DNA of 57,783 bases from JBHIBD01 sp046758865 (GTDB taxonomy: Bacteria; Planctomycetota; Brocadiia; Brocadiales; Bathyanammoxibiaceae). The notes below the pieces were generated by a model. That model was not told the origin of the DNA. It did no database searches and was given only the letters and a program-made list of their open reading frames with translations. The stretch lies in assembly GCA_046758865.1 (NCBI GenBank), contig JBHIBD010000004.1, positions 1 through 57,783 of the forward strand. The letters are read 5' to 3'. The first letter of the stretch is position 1. Each line of letters opens with the position of its first letter. Below, one piece after another: positions 30,314 to 39,622 of the stretch. The position numbers were made by a program, and so were the translations under genes.

Positions 30314-31222
30314 ATGGACCTGGGAGAGAACAGGAGGGTGTATTCGGAAGAAGTAAGGGACTTAGGGCTCTATGAGAGGACCCTTAGTCTTCTTGAGCTT
30401 ATCAAATTCCCCCACACCGTATTTTCCGCACCCTTTGCAGTGATGAGTGCCTTTCTGGCTGCTGACGGCATGCCTACGCTGAGGCAGCTTCTGCTTATAC
30501 TCGGAGCCCTGGTAATGGCCAGGAACTGCGCCATGGGCTTCAACAGACTAGCAGACTTTTACTACGATACCACCAACCCTAGGACCCAGAAGTGGACCGT
30601 TATGCAAATGGAATTGGGCCGACCCACACTCTTGGTATTTACCCTGGCCAGCGCGCTATGTTTCGTAGTGTTTGCTGCGGCGCTGAACAGACTTACACTC
30701 TACTTGGCTCCAGTCGCCCTAGCGGTGGTATGCCTATATTCCTACACAAAAAGACTGAGTAGCTTCTCCCACTTTATCCTGGGCCTTGCGTTGGCGCTGG
30801 CCCCGTTAGGGGCCTGGGTGGCCATACGGGCCAGCTTTGACGCCGCCCCCTGCCTGCTGGCGACAGCGGTGCTACTCTGGACAGCAGGCTTTGATATAAT
30901 CTACTCCTGCCAGGACCTGGAGCATGACATACGGATGGGGCTACATTCTATACCTAAGAGACTGGGTATAAAAAACGCCCTAAGACTTTCCTTACTGCTG
31001 CACGTCCTTATGGTGGCGGTCTTACTGGTGCTTACAAGATACGTTGACCTGGGCAACATCTACCTGCTGGGGGTATGCGCCACTGCAGTATTGCTCTTCT
31101 ACGAGCACTCACTGGTAAAGCCTGACGACCTTTCCAGGGTCAACGCGGCCTTCTTCACTGTAAATGGATTCATCAGTCTTGCCCTCATGGCCTTCACCCT
31201 GATAGACATATTCGTTTCTTGA
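30314..31222 (+). CDS. UbiA-family prenyltransferase, probably menaquinone pathway (MqnP-like)
   Basis: The membrane protein has about eight helices and both Asp-rich prenyl-diphosphate motifs: MGFNRLADFYYDTTNPRT (N-x3-D-x3-D) and YSCQDLEHDIRMGLHSIP (D-x3-D). These belong to the 4-hydroxybenzoate octaprenyltransferase-like group that acts in futalosine-type menaquinone synthesis as MqnP. An aminofutalosine synthase gene (mqnE) lies 5 kb downstream, supporting this role. The start at 30314 follows pckG by 20 bp, so the two are probably co-transcribed. Confidence 0.85.
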   Translation: MDLGENRRVYSEEVRDLGLYERTLSLLELIKFPHTVFSAPFAVMSAFLAADGMPTLRQLLLILGALVMARNCAMGFNRLADFYYDTTNPRTQKWTVMQMELGRPTLLVFTLASALCFVVFAAALNRLTLYLAPVALAVVCLYSYTKRLSSFSHFILGLALALAPLGAWVAIRASFDAAPCLLATAVLLWTAGFDIIYSCQDLEHDIRMGLHSIPKRLGIKNALRLSLLLHVLMVAVLLVLTRYVDLGNIYLLGVCATAVLLFYEHSLVKPDDLSRVNAAFFTVNGFISLALMAFTLIDIFVS

Positions 31223-31314
31223 TGAATTTGACAATGCGCTTCCGTACCGAACATAACTAACTTAATTATCCGGCTACCACGTCTTGGAACAGTCTCTTAC
31301 ACCAAAATATTTAA

Positions 31315-31344
31315 TTGACTTGCAGACTTTTTGTATGATATCAT
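31315..31344 (+). promoter_or_regulatory. Promoter for the NnrS-like gene
   Basis: TTGACT (31315-31320), 18-bp spacer, TATCAT (31339-31344, 5/6), about 78 bp before the start codon. Confidence 0.5.
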
Positions 31345-31422
31345 TTTTCTAAATCCTTCCTTGTGTAATGTATACGTCTTTATCCTTCCCTATGGCAGGA
31401 TTAAACTGAAGGAAAGTTTATT

Positions 31423-33426
31423 GTGAAGGTCACAAAGGATAGCAAGGTACTGGACATACTGAAGGCATATCCTACCACCGTAAAGATATTTGACAAGTTT
31501 CAACTCCACCCCTTCAGAAACATAAATAACGACTTGGAGACCGTTGCTTTTAAAAATAACGCCGACCTTGAGGCAGTACTAAAGGAATTAAACAACGTCA
31601 TCACAGGGCCTTCCGAAGCCGGTGAAGCAGTAAGGGGCGTCCCTCACGGAAAGATTCACCAGAATATGACCTTCAGGCTGGTCACCACCCGTTACCCCGC
31701 AACGAGGAATATTTTTGCCGAGCACGGCGTATTAGAATTAGCAGAAAAACACTGGCCCGACGAAAATATATTCTTCTTTGCCATGGCCCTCCATATGCCG
31801 CCAGATAAGCTGGTGGATAAACTTACGGAGACCGTGGAAGGGGTAAGTAAACCTGCGGCAGGTGTTCCTCCTTTTCAACCCGAAGACATCCACATAAATT
31901 TCATAAAGGTAGCCGTCATATTTGCATTAACCACGGGATGCCTATACGGAGCAGGCATTCTCTTTTATTTTGGCATGAACGGCGCGCTACATGGGGTGCC
32001 CAGGGCCATGCTAGAGGCCCACGGTCATACCCAGATTTACGGCTGGGTTGGTCTTTTTATAATGGGTATATCCTACTTCGCGCTGCCCAGGTTCTGGAAT
32101 GCATCACTATACAACGTCCTAATGGCCAAGATGTCTCTTATCCCAATGACAATCGGAATAACGTTGGTATTCCTGTCCAGGCACCTACTGCTTATGGGGG
32201 ACTACATCCCGTTCAGGGTCATGGCCATTGGGGGAAGCTTGATAGAGGTAGCGGCAATATGCCTGTTTATGTACATAATGGTCAACACGTACCGTTCCAA
32301 TACCACCAGAAAGTTTGAGGTCTACGAGGCATACTTCTTTGTGGGGTACGTCTGGTTTCTGATACAGGGAGTAATATTCGTGGGGACCATGGTCTATATG
32401 GCCTATAACGGTCTAAATACCATCCCCCGCCTGGTAGAACAACCCCTGCTGCATATGCAGATAATGGGTTTTGCCTGTATGGCAATCTTGGGAATCCTGA
32501 CCAAGACCCTGCCTGTATTCCTGGGGATAAAGGAACCCAGAAAGGACATAAACCTCTACGTGTTCCTACTACTAAACACCTCTATCCTCCTCAGGGTTGT
32601 GAGCCTCGTTTTAAAGGAAACGTATCCATTGTTCCAAACCGCATTCCTTGCGGCGGGATGCCTGGAGGCTCTGGCGATTCTGCTCTTCTTCTACAACCTT
32701 AGACTACATCACATGGGAGAAATCGATTCCGGCATACCAAGAAAAGAGTACAGAAAGTTCATACAGGCCTCGCTCTTCTGGTTCCTTATGGCAGAGTCAG
32801 CACTCCTATATTTTAATATAAACCAATTCTATACCGGCACAGAGGTATCCTATGCCCTCTTTGGTGCCTACCGACATGCCATATTTGTAGGGTTCATTAC
32901 CATGATGATACTGGGCTGCGCCTCCAAGATGATTCCCATGAGCCTGGGGACACAACTCTACAGCTACAGGGCGCTATTCTGGACATTCATTCTATTAAAT
33001 ACGGGCAGTATCCTACGGGTCACCTGTCAGCCCCTGGCTGCGGACTACAACATGAGTACCCTATTCCTCCCAATGGGTATAAGTGGATTCTTGGAATACG
33101 GTGCAATCTTCCTCTTCGGCTATAATGTCTGGAAGACCGTCGGCCAAAGACAGGTCCAAGAAGAACAGGAGATGGGAGAAAGGATTACTGTGGTAACACC
33201 CGAGACAAACGTGTATCAGTTGATAAAACAACATCCGCAGGCCCTGGATGTGCTGGTAAGCCACGGCTTTAAACAACTAAAGAACCCCGTGCTCCTAAAC
33301 ACAGTGGCAAGGACGGTAAATATCGGCGCCGCTGCAACCATACATACCACCGACCTCGATAGCCTGCTCAAGAAACTCAACGAAGCAATAAACAAAAAGA
33401 CACCGCAGACCCAAGACATCACCTGA
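31423..33426 (+). CDS. NnrS-like heme/copper membrane protein with DUF1858-type domains at both ends
   Basis: The central 450 residues (about 160-580) carry some 12 membrane helices and conserved His of the NnrS family: EAHGHTQIYGW (near 200), LLHMQIMGF (near 343) and YRHAIFVGFITMMILG (near 483). NnrS proteins are linked to nitric-oxide metabolism and stress. The N-terminus (1-150) has two DUF1858/DUF542-like segments (DSKVLDILKAYPTTVKIFDKFQ; TRYPATRNIFAEHGVLELAEK). The C-terminus (595-660) has one more (TNVYQLIKQHPQALDVLVSHGF...NPVLLNTVARTVNI). The GTG start is preceded by GAAGGA. It stands alone with its own promoter. Role in NO handling is inferred. Confidence 0.8.
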   Translation: MKVTKDSKVLDILKAYPTTVKIFDKFQLHPFRNINNDLETVAFKNNADLEAVLKELNNVITGPSEAGEAVRGVPHGKIHQNMTFRLVTTRYPATRNIFAEHGVLELAEKHWPDENIFFFAMALHMPPDKLVDKLTETVEGVSKPAAGVPPFQPEDIHINFIKVAVIFALTTGCLYGAGILFYFGMNGALHGVPRAMLEAHGHTQIYGWVGLFIMGISYFALPRFWNASLYNVLMAKMSLIPMTIGITLVFLSRHLLLMGDYIPFRVMAIGGSLIEVAAICLFMYIMVNTYRSNTTRKFEVYEAYFFVGYVWFLIQGVIFVGTMVYMAYNGLNTIPRLVEQPLLHMQIMGFACMAILGILTKTLPVFLGIKEPRKDINLYVFLLLNTSILLRVVSLVLKETYPLFQTAFLAAGCLEALAILLFFYNLRLHHMGEIDSGIPRKEYRKFIQASLFWFLMAESALLYFNINQFYTGTEVSYALFGAYRHAIFVGFITMMILGCASKMIPMSLGTQLYSYRALFWTFILLNTGSILRVTCQPLAADYNMSTLFLPMGISGFLEYGAIFLFGYNVWKTVGQRQVQEEQEMGERITVVTPETNVYQLIKQHPQALDVLVSHGFKQLKNPVLLNTVARTVNIGAAATIHTTDLDSLLKKLNEAINKKTPQTQDIT

Positions 33427-33538
33427 GTTCAGTAGAGTACATCTTGACGCAGGTCTGCCTTTGGCACGGCTTGCTCAACATTATGTCCCCATGAGGCAGA
33501 TAAACTCTGCCACCACAAATTTTAAGGTAGGAGAATCT

Positions 33539-34453
33539 CTAATAGGGTTTGCTTTCCTTCGTGGATTCGAGGATTCTCAGGTAGCTCTCATAACGTCTCT
33601 CGTCAAGTAAGCCTTGCTCCACGGCCACCTTTACCGCGCAACGCGGCTCGTGAGTGTGGGTGCACCTCGTAAAGTGACACCCCTTTCCTATCTCCCAAAT
33701 ATCTCTAAAAAACTCCGCAACGTCATATTTCCTGATATCCCAGAGGCCGAGCCCCCTTATGCCAGGTGTATCCACCACATATCCACCCACATCTATCCTT
33801 AATAAGGTTACCCAACTGGTGGTATGTCTGCCCTTCCTTGCGGCTTTCCTTATGTCCTGGATTTTGAGTCCGAGTCCAGGCTGAATCCGATTAATCAGAG
33901 ACGATTTGCCCACACCCGACTGTCCCGCCAGGACGGTCTTCTTGTCCTTTAATACACCTATAAGTTTATCTATACCTATGCCCTGAACCGCACTGGTAAA
34001 TAAAACCAAGTGTCCCAGCCCACCGTATAAATTCTTAACCCAGGATACCTCCTTTTCATCCACTAGGTCTATTTTGTTTACACAGATTACGGCACCTAAG
34101 CCGCCACTTTCTGCTGCAATTATATAGCGGTCAATAATACCTGCCTTTAAGGGTGGGTCCTTTGTGGCCACTACTATGAGCACCTGGTCCATATTGGCCA
34201 CCACCACGTGCTCTTTACCCGGTGCCCACGAGGCGATACGGGATAGTTTGGTTTTTCTTTCCTGTATCCCCTCGATTACCCCCTCTCCGGGAGACGTCTC
34301 ACTGAACTGAACCAAATCCCCCACAACCACAGGGCTCGTCTGCTTATCTACTGCCGAAATGAGCTTCTTCCTGAGCCTACACCTGTAGCTATACCCATTC
34401 GCCTCGACCTGACACCAGGGACCTTCCACCTTGAGCACGCTACCTTGTTTCAC
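33539..34453 (-). CDS. rsgA: Ribosome small-subunit-dependent GTPase RsgA
   Basis: RsgA is a circularly permuted GTPase that checks 30S subunit maturation. The order seen is an OB domain (1-70), then CVNKIDLVD (G4) before the P-loop GQSGVGKSSLINRI (G1), TTSW and DTPGIRGLGL (G3), which is the diagnostic permutation. The C-terminal zinc site CHFTRCTHTHEPRCAVK has Cys and His ligands in the normal order. Length 304 is typical. It is last in a minus-strand group after mqnE and an Fe-S flavin oxidoreductase (26-bp gap). Confidence 0.96.
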   Translation of the reverse strand: MKQGSVLKVEGPWCQVEANGYSYRCRLRKKLISAVDKQTSPVVVGDLVQFSETSPGEGVIEGIQERKTKLSRIASWAPGKEHVVVANMDQVLIVVATKDPPLKAGIIDRYIIAAESGGLGAVICVNKIDLVDEKEVSWVKNLYGGLGHLVLFTSAVQGIGIDKLIGVLKDKKTVLAGQSGVGKSSLINRIQPGLGLKIQDIRKAARKGRHTTSWVTLLRIDVGGYVVDTPGIRGLGLWDIRKYDVAEFFRDIWEIGKGCHFTRCTHTHEPRCAVKVAVEQGLLDERRYESYLRILESTKESKPY

Positions 34454-34479
34454 ATCTCCAGGCCTCGGAATATCGAGAG

Positions 34480-36405
34480 TTAGAGTTTGAGGGCTGCCTC
34501 TGCTCCTTCTGCTACCGCCTCCAGGGCCGTACGGCCCTCACGGGCGTCACCAACGACGTACAGCTCCCTTACTATGCCATTCAGGGGTTCTACCAGGTCA
34601 TTGTTAGGTTTGTGAAGGCTTGCCATAATGATGTTGTCAAATCCCTCCAATTTTTTGTTGCCTTCACGCCTCCTATTTATTACCAGAAATTTAGGCCCTA
34701 TCTCTACAACCTTGGCGCTTGTAAGGATGGTTGCACCACCATTTTTTAGCCTCTCGGATATATGAAAACGGGGATGCGCCACCAAACCGATGCCCAATAT
34801 CCTCCTCATTTCAATGATAGTCACCTTTTTACCCCTTGCCAAAAGGAAGTCACCTAGCTCACAACCTTCAGGGCCGCCCCCTACTATGGCCACGTTCTGG
34901 CCCAATGCGTCAGGTTTGTTAAAGGCCTCCTCTATATCCAGGAAGCTGTTGCTTGTTGTGCCGGGAATATTCAGGAATTCGTCCTTGGAGCCGTAGGCCA
35001 AGATAACTGCGTCTGGGGCAAATTCTTTTATTGTGGCAACATCGGCCTCCTTGTTACACTGCACGTCTTCGGTATACTTTTTCACTTGTTGTATAAGATA
35101 CTCCAGGAACTTGCCCATGCACTCCTTCATGGGGGCCATAGAAGCGTACCGATATTTACCGCCCAGTCTTGAATCCTTTTCCCAGAGCCAGACCCTGTGG
35201 CCACGCTCCCCGGCAGTGGCCGCAGCAGAGAGTCCAGCAGGGCCACCACCCACTACAAGGACACGTTTCGGCTCGGCCTTGGGCATTCCTTCTATTTCCC
35301 ACTCCTTGCCAATATGGGGATTCACGGTACATACCAGTCTATTCTCTACAATACTTTCTATGCAGCGGTTACAGGACACACAGGGCCTAATATCATTGAG
35401 GCGTCCCTCTTTCACCTTCCTAGGAAAGTGAGGGTCTGCAATGAGGGTCCTGCCCATGCTGACCATGTCTGCCTTGCCTTCCTCGAGCACCTTTTCTGCC
35501 ATCTCTGGCCTCTGAATCCGCCCCACTGTAATTACCGGCACCTTTACTGCAGACTTTATGCCTGATGCCAAATGAACAAAGCAACCCTCATCCAGGTAAT
35601 AGCAAGGAATGTTGTAAAGCGCTGATGTGCTATTACATGCCGACACGTGAAGGGCACTTGCGCCGGCACGCTCAAGTATTTTTGCAACGACCTTACTCTC
35701 TTCGAGCTTCAGACCATTGTCCGTATACTCGTCGGCACTTATCCTACAGATAACGGCGAAATCACTGGGCACTTTGGCCCTTATTGCCTCCACTATCTCC
35801 CTGGCAAATCGCGCCCTATTATTGGTGTCGCCAGCGTAGTGGTCCTCCCGTGTGTTAGTCTCTGGGGAAAGGAATTGGTTGACAAGATAACCGTGGGCCA
35901 TATGAACCTCAACGCCGTCTGCCCCCGCACGGAAAACCCTCTCCGCTCCCTGGCTGAATCTCTCGATAATGTCCCCTATCTCCTCTGGGGACAGTTCCCT
36001 GGGCATCGTCCTGGTCAAGGGACTGGGGATGGCGGAGGGTGCGACTGGCTCAATACCTGTGTAGAATGTGAGGGCCTCCTTACCCGCATGGTTTAGTTGA
36101 ACAACTATCTTGCCGCCCACCTTATGTATCTCATCTACAAGGCGCCTCATACCGTCGATATATTTATCATCGTGGATGCACAGCATGCCGTCGTTGATTC
36201 TACCAGCGGGGTCTACGGAGACATTTTCAACTGTCACATATCCAAGTCCACCCTTCGCCCTTTCACGGTAGTAGGATATGACCTCATCAGTTACGAAGCC
36301 TTCCTTGTCACAGAGATGGGTCTCCATCGCTGGCAGTACAATGCGGTTTTTCACCTCCATGGAACCTATACGGAAAGGGCTAAAAAGCCTGGGAAATGAC
36401 TCCAT
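34480..36405 (-). CDS. Fe-S flavin oxidoreductase of the 2,4-dienoyl-CoA reductase / old yellow enzyme family
   Basis: Domain order: FMN TIM barrel (1-340; LFSPFRIGSMEVKNRIVLPAM, DGVEVHMAHGYLVNQFLSP), [4Fe-4S] site (CVSCNRCIESIVENRLVC, Cx2Cx3Cx11C, about 342-361), then FAD/NAD(P)H domain with two Rossmann motifs (VLVVGGGPAGLSAAATAGE; VAIVGGGPEGCELGDFL). FadH, trimethylamine dehydrogenase and enoate reductases share this design. Substrate not inferable. It lies 14 bp after mqnE and 26 bp before rsgA. As many anaerobes use such enzymes for enoates or quinone-like substrates, a link to menaquinone is possible but unproven. Confidence 0.88.
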   Translation of the reverse strand: MESFPRLFSPFRIGSMEVKNRIVLPAMETHLCDKEGFVTDEVISYYRERAKGGLGYVTVENVSVDPAGRINDGMLCIHDDKYIDGMRRLVDEIHKVGGKIVVQLNHAGKEALTFYTGIEPVAPSAIPSPLTRTMPRELSPEEIGDIIERFSQGAERVFRAGADGVEVHMAHGYLVNQFLSPETNTREDHYAGDTNNRARFAREIVEAIRAKVPSDFAVICRISADEYTDNGLKLEESKVVAKILERAGASALHVSACNSTSALYNIPCYYLDEGCFVHLASGIKSAVKVPVITVGRIQRPEMAEKVLEEGKADMVSMGRTLIADPHFPRKVKEGRLNDIRPCVSCNRCIESIVENRLVCTVNPHIGKEWEIEGMPKAEPKRVLVVGGGPAGLSAAATAGERGHRVWLWEKDSRLGGKYRYASMAPMKECMGKFLEYLIQQVKKYTEDVQCNKEADVATIKEFAPDAVILAYGSKDEFLNIPGTTSNSFLDIEEAFNKPDALGQNVAIVGGGPEGCELGDFLLARGKKVTIIEMRRILGIGLVAHPRFHISERLKNGGATILTSAKVVEIGPKFLVINRRREGNKKLEGFDNIIMASLHKPNNDLVEPLNGIVRELYVVGDAREGRTALEAVAEGAEAALKL

Positions 36406-36419
36406 AATTCTCCTTTCTC

Positions 36420-37577
36420 CTAAACTCCAACACAGTCCTCTGACCTTGCCTCTGCCATTCGCCAGTCGCTGCCAAATCTGCCACTGGGCCTGATTATCTC
36501 TCTATAAAGCGTGTCCCTCTCTACCGGCCTGCGCCCTGCCTCTTCAATGAGTCTTACTATCTCCGCTACTGACAACTCCTCTGGCGTATCGGCTCCTGCC
36601 GAATGGGTTATTCTCTCCTCCACCACAGTGCCATCTATGTCGTCCACACCAAAGCTTAATGATATTTGAGCAAGCTTTACACCTAGCATAATCCAGAAGG
36701 CCTTTATATGTGGAAAATTATCCAGCATCAGTCTGCTAATCGCAAGGGCCTTGAGGTCTAGGGCAGCTGTAGTGCGTGGATGTCCCTCCAGAAATGTGTT
36801 ATCGGAGTGGAACGCAAGGGGGATAAAGCTCATAAACCCACCTGTCTCGTCTTGAAGCCTGCGGAGCTCAAGGTGGTGGTCAACCCGCTCCTCGGCCGTC
36901 TCAAGGTGCCCGTAGAGCATGGTGGCGTTACTCTTCAAACCAAGCTGGTGTGCTTGACGCATAACTTCTAACCAGTCTTCACCCTTTAACTTGTCAGGAC
37001 ACAGCTCCTTCCTCACCCTCGAGGAAAAGACCTCGGCCCCTCCCCCTGGTATTGACCCCAAGCCTGCCTCCCTCAGCGCCACCAGGGTATCCCTTACCGA
37101 AAGGCCTGCCCTCTCAGCCAAGTGGGCAATCTCTACTGCCGTAAAGGCCTGGAGATGCACCTGGGGATAACGTTTATGGAGTCTGCCGAGCATCTCAAGA
37201 TAGTAATCAAACTCCAGCTTTGGATGCAGCCCGCCGACTATGTGTATCTCTGTAGCCCCTTGGTCCACCACACCGTCTGCCTCATTCAGGACATCGTCCA
37301 TGGTCATGACGTAGCTGCCTTCCTCGTCCTCCTCCTTAGAGAATGCACAGAATCTGCACTGGTTTTTACAGATGTTGGTATAGTTTATGTGGCGGTTTAC
37401 CACGTAAAAGGTTTTATCTCCACTCCTGCGCTCCCTCACAATATTGGCCATGTGACCAATTTGAAGGATATCATTTGACGCATATAGCCTGAGCCCGTCC
37501 TCCCGACTTAACCTTTTACCATCAATTACCTTATTATAGATATCGCGGAGACTGGATGAATTAAGTACCTTCTCCAT
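36420..37577 (-). CDS. mqnE: Aminofutalosine synthase
   Basis: MqnE is a radical SAM enzyme joining 3-(1-carboxyvinyloxy)benzoate and SAM to give aminofutalosine, the entry to futalosine-type menaquinone synthesis. The motif CKNQCRFCAF (Cx3Cx2C) binds the cluster. EIHIVGGLHPKLEFDYYLEML, HLQAFTAVEIAHLA, LGSIPGGGAEVFSSRVR, NATMLYGHLET and GVDDIDGTVVEERITHSAGA are typical for the MqnE/MqnC family, with MqnE favoured by HIVGGLHP and the overall length (385). It heads a three-gene minus-strand unit. Companion genes mqnA, B, C and D are not in the window. Confidence 0.92.
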   Translation of the reverse strand: MEKVLNSSSLRDIYNKVIDGKRLSREDGLRLYASNDILQIGHMANIVRERRSGDKTFYVVNRHINYTNICKNQCRFCAFSKEEDEEGSYVMTMDDVLNEADGVVDQGATEIHIVGGLHPKLEFDYYLEMLGRLHKRYPQVHLQAFTAVEIAHLAERAGLSVRDTLVALREAGLGSIPGGGAEVFSSRVRKELCPDKLKGEDWLEVMRQAHQLGLKSNATMLYGHLETAEERVDHHLELRRLQDETGGFMSFIPLAFHSDNTFLEGHPRTTAALDLKALAISRLMLDNFPHIKAFWIMLGVKLAQISLSFGVDDIDGTVVEERITHSAGADTPEELSVAEIVRLIEEAGRRPVERDTLYREIIRPSGRFGSDWRMAEARSEDCVGV

Positions 37578-37617
37578 ACCTCTTCCTTATAACAAAATTC
37601 TCAAGAAGAATTTTTGA

Positions 37618-37646
37618 AAAATATCAGATAATCGCTGCAAAATCAA
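37618..37646 (-). promoter_or_regulatory. Possible promoter for mqnE
   Basis: On the minus strand TTGATT (37646-37641), 17-bp spacer, TATTTT (37623-37618); each box matches 4/6. Confidence 0.35.
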
Positions 37647-37660
37647 GGTAATACCTGTGC

Positions 37661-37706
37661 CCTGCGCCTGGCACGGAGACCGTTCGGCCGAAGCCAGACG
37701 CTACAA
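37661..37706. repeat. Fragment of a cassette ending CCAGACGCTACAA
   Basis: GCGCCTGGC...CGTTCGGCCG...GCCAGACGCTACAA shares its right end with the cassette at 2222-2328 (CCAGACGCTACAA). It lies between divergent mqnE and the Fe-S protein gene. Confidence 0.5.
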
Positions 37707-37766
37707 TATACACAAATTTATTTGATAAAATCTGCACTATAAACTAAAATTAACTTTATCGTTATC

Positions 37767-39068
37767 ATGGACATAGAAGAGGCAAAAAAAGAGATTGCAA
37801 AATGCTCAAAGTGCGGTAAGTGCCGCTCGGTCTGCCCAGTGTTTCTGGAGACTGGGGACGAGACACGCGTAGCCAGGGGCAGGATAAGCCTGGCAGAGGC
37901 CATATTCCAGGGAGAGATTTACTACAGCCCCGAGCTAAGAGACTATATATATTCGTGCAAGAAATGCCTGCGGTGTCAGGCAGTTTGCCCTTCCGGGGTA
38001 GACTTCAGCGCGATTATGGACGCACTTCTGGAAGGGATAGAACAGAATATGGGCATACCGCCCGTAGCCCGGCTTGTCCTCAGACATCTACTCCCCAGGC
38101 GAGGCCTGTTTGACCTTGCACTAAGCATCGCCTCCTTCGGCCAAAGATTTATCCCCGGCGAGCGGCGGGGGACACTGAGGCACCTGCCACTATTCTTCAT
38201 GGGTAAGAGATGGGTACCGTCCCTGGCCAGACAAACTGTGCTAAATAAACACAGGCGTACAAAGAAACTCGCCAACCCAAAGATGCGGGTAGGGTTCTTC
38301 GTGGGCTGTCTAACGAACTACGTATACCCCAATATGGCAGACTCCCTCATAAATGTACTCAACATGCTAGACATTGAGGTAGTTGTACCTTCTCAACAGG
38401 TATGCTGTGGCATTCCTGCCAAGTCTCTGGGAGACACGACCGCAGCCAAGAAGCTGGCAGAGAAGAACAGGGCAGTATTTGAGGCTGAGGACTTGGACGC
38501 CATCGTGTCTGGCTGCGGCACCTGCACCCTTACGATAAAGAGGGACTACCTCAAGATGTTGGGCGACTCCTGGAGACCCATGTATGACAAAATCTACGAC
38601 ATCAATGTATTCCTCGAAAAATTTACCCAATACGAAACCATTCCTTTAGACTCCACGGTCACCTACCATGACCCCTGTCACCTCCGCTGGGGTCAGGGCA
38701 TCATTAAAGAACCAAGGAACGTAATCAAACGATGCGCCACATTTAAAGAGATGGAGTCCCCTGAGAGGTGCTGCGGTGGAGGGGGCATCTTCAGCCTTAT
38801 ATACCGTGACCTCTCCATGATGATTGGTGACCACAAGATAAAATCCGTAGAAAGGTCTGGTGCGGAAAAGGTGGTAACATCTTGCCCCGGCTGCATGCTT
38901 CAACTTTCAGACCTTGCTGCCTCCAAGAACCTGCCTATAGAGACACTTCACGTCGTAGAACTCCTCGACAGGACACTTAAGGAAAACGGCAAAAAAGATG
39001 TGACCATTGAAGAAAAGGCAGGGGTTGGAGCCTATAGTTTCAAACAGGGTATTGGGCCCACGGGGTAG
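37767..39068 (+). CDS. GlcF/HdrD-like Fe-S protein with two 4Fe-4S ferredoxin motifs and two CCG domains
   Basis: Two [4Fe-4S] ferredoxin motifs occupy residues 13-25 and 64-74 (CSKCGKCRSVCP and CKKCLRCQAVCPSG). Two Cys-rich CCG domains follow: VGFFVGCLTNYVYP...QVCCGIPAKSLGD...SGCGTCT and YHDPCHLRW...RCCGGGGIF...TSCPGCMLQL. This is the layout of glycolate/lactate oxidase Fe-S subunits (GlcF, LutA/LldE) and HdrD-like proteins, which pass electrons from a flavin subunit to quinone or disulfide. The partner flavin subunit is not adjacent. The start ATG is at 37767. Next genes are ridA and an SDR on the same strand. Substrate unknown. Confidence 0.9.
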   Translation: MDIEEAKKEIAKCSKCGKCRSVCPVFLETGDETRVARGRISLAEAIFQGEIYYSPELRDYIYSCKKCLRCQAVCPSGVDFSAIMDALLEGIEQNMGIPPVARLVLRHLLPRRGLFDLALSIASFGQRFIPGERRGTLRHLPLFFMGKRWVPSLARQTVLNKHRRTKKLANPKMRVGFFVGCLTNYVYPNMADSLINVLNMLDIEVVVPSQQVCCGIPAKSLGDTTAAKKLAEKNRAVFEAEDLDAIVSGCGTCTLTIKRDYLKMLGDSWRPMYDKIYDINVFLEKFTQYETIPLDSTVTYHDPCHLRWGQGIIKEPRNVIKRCATFKEMESPERCCGGGGIFSLIYRDLSMMIGDHKIKSVERSGAEKVVTSCPGCMLQLSDLAASKNLPIETLHVVELLDRTLKENGKKDVTIEEKAGVGAYSFKQGIGPTG

Positions 39069-39110
39069 GATGTCCGCCTCAGGCAGACGCTCTCACGTTT
39101 GATTGTCTTT

Positions 39111-39142
39111 GTCATTGCGAGGGCTACGCCCCTCACAATGAC
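39111..39142. repeat. Short GTCATTGCGAG...CAATGAC element
   Basis: GTCATTGCGAGGG (39111-39123) and CCCCTCACAATGAC (to 39142) pair around CTACG. It is a minimal form of the GTCATT elements, just before the ridA gene; the longer open frame from 39146 begins at its edge. Confidence 0.6.
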
Positions 39143-39214
39143 AACATGGTATCAAGGCAACTTCCACAGAGGTCTTTAGTCAGGCATTATCTCAGTACAC
39201 ATTTCCCGGAAAAA

Positions 39215-39622
39215 ATGCTCATGCACGATAAAGAAGTCATTTCTACCACAAATGCACCACAGGCCATCGGCCCATATTCCCAGGGCATCCGCACAGGCCC
39301 CCTTGTCTTTGTCTCCGGCCAGATACCCATCAATCCTGTCACAGGAAATGTCGTCGAAGGCGACATACGTACACAAACCCGCCAGGTCCTTGAGAACATT
39401 AAAGGTGTACTAGAAGCTGCTGGCTCATCACTGGAGGGTGTGGTAAAGACCACCATATTTCTGGCAAGTATAGAGGACTATGGAGCAGTAAACGAGGTGT
39501 ACGCCGAATTCTTCAAGGACTCCAGACCCGCACGCTCGACCGTCGAGGCCGCAAGGCTTCCGAAGGGCGTGGGCGTGGAGATTGAGGCCATTGCCACGGC
39601 AGATACCAGGAGCAAGACATGA
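39215..39622 (+). CDS. RidA-family enamine/imine deaminase
   Basis: RidA hydrolyses reactive enamines/imines such as 2-aminoacrylate made by PLP enzymes. STTNAPQAIGPYSQGIRTGPLVFVSGQIPINPVTG, TRQVLENIKGVLEAAGSSLEGVVKTTIFL and the end FFKDSRPARSTVEAARLPKGVGVEIEAIA match the family throughout, with the catalytic Arg in PARST. The homologous start is MLMHDKEVI at 39215 (GGA 6 bp upstream); the open frame extends upstream to 39146 through a repeat edge. Its stop overlaps the start of the SDR gene (ATGA, 39619), so they are coupled. Confidence 0.92.
   Translation: MLMHDKEVISTTNAPQAIGPYSQGIRTGPLVFVSGQIPINPVTGNVVEGDIRTQTRQVLENIKGVLEAAGSSLEGVVKTTIFLASIEDYGAVNEVYAEFFKDSRPARSTVEAARLPKGVGVEIEAIATADTRSKT

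Noticed and set aside
39146..39214. Longer RidA start
   Set aside because: It begins at the edge of a GTCATT repeat and adds non-homologous residues; 39215 fits the family.
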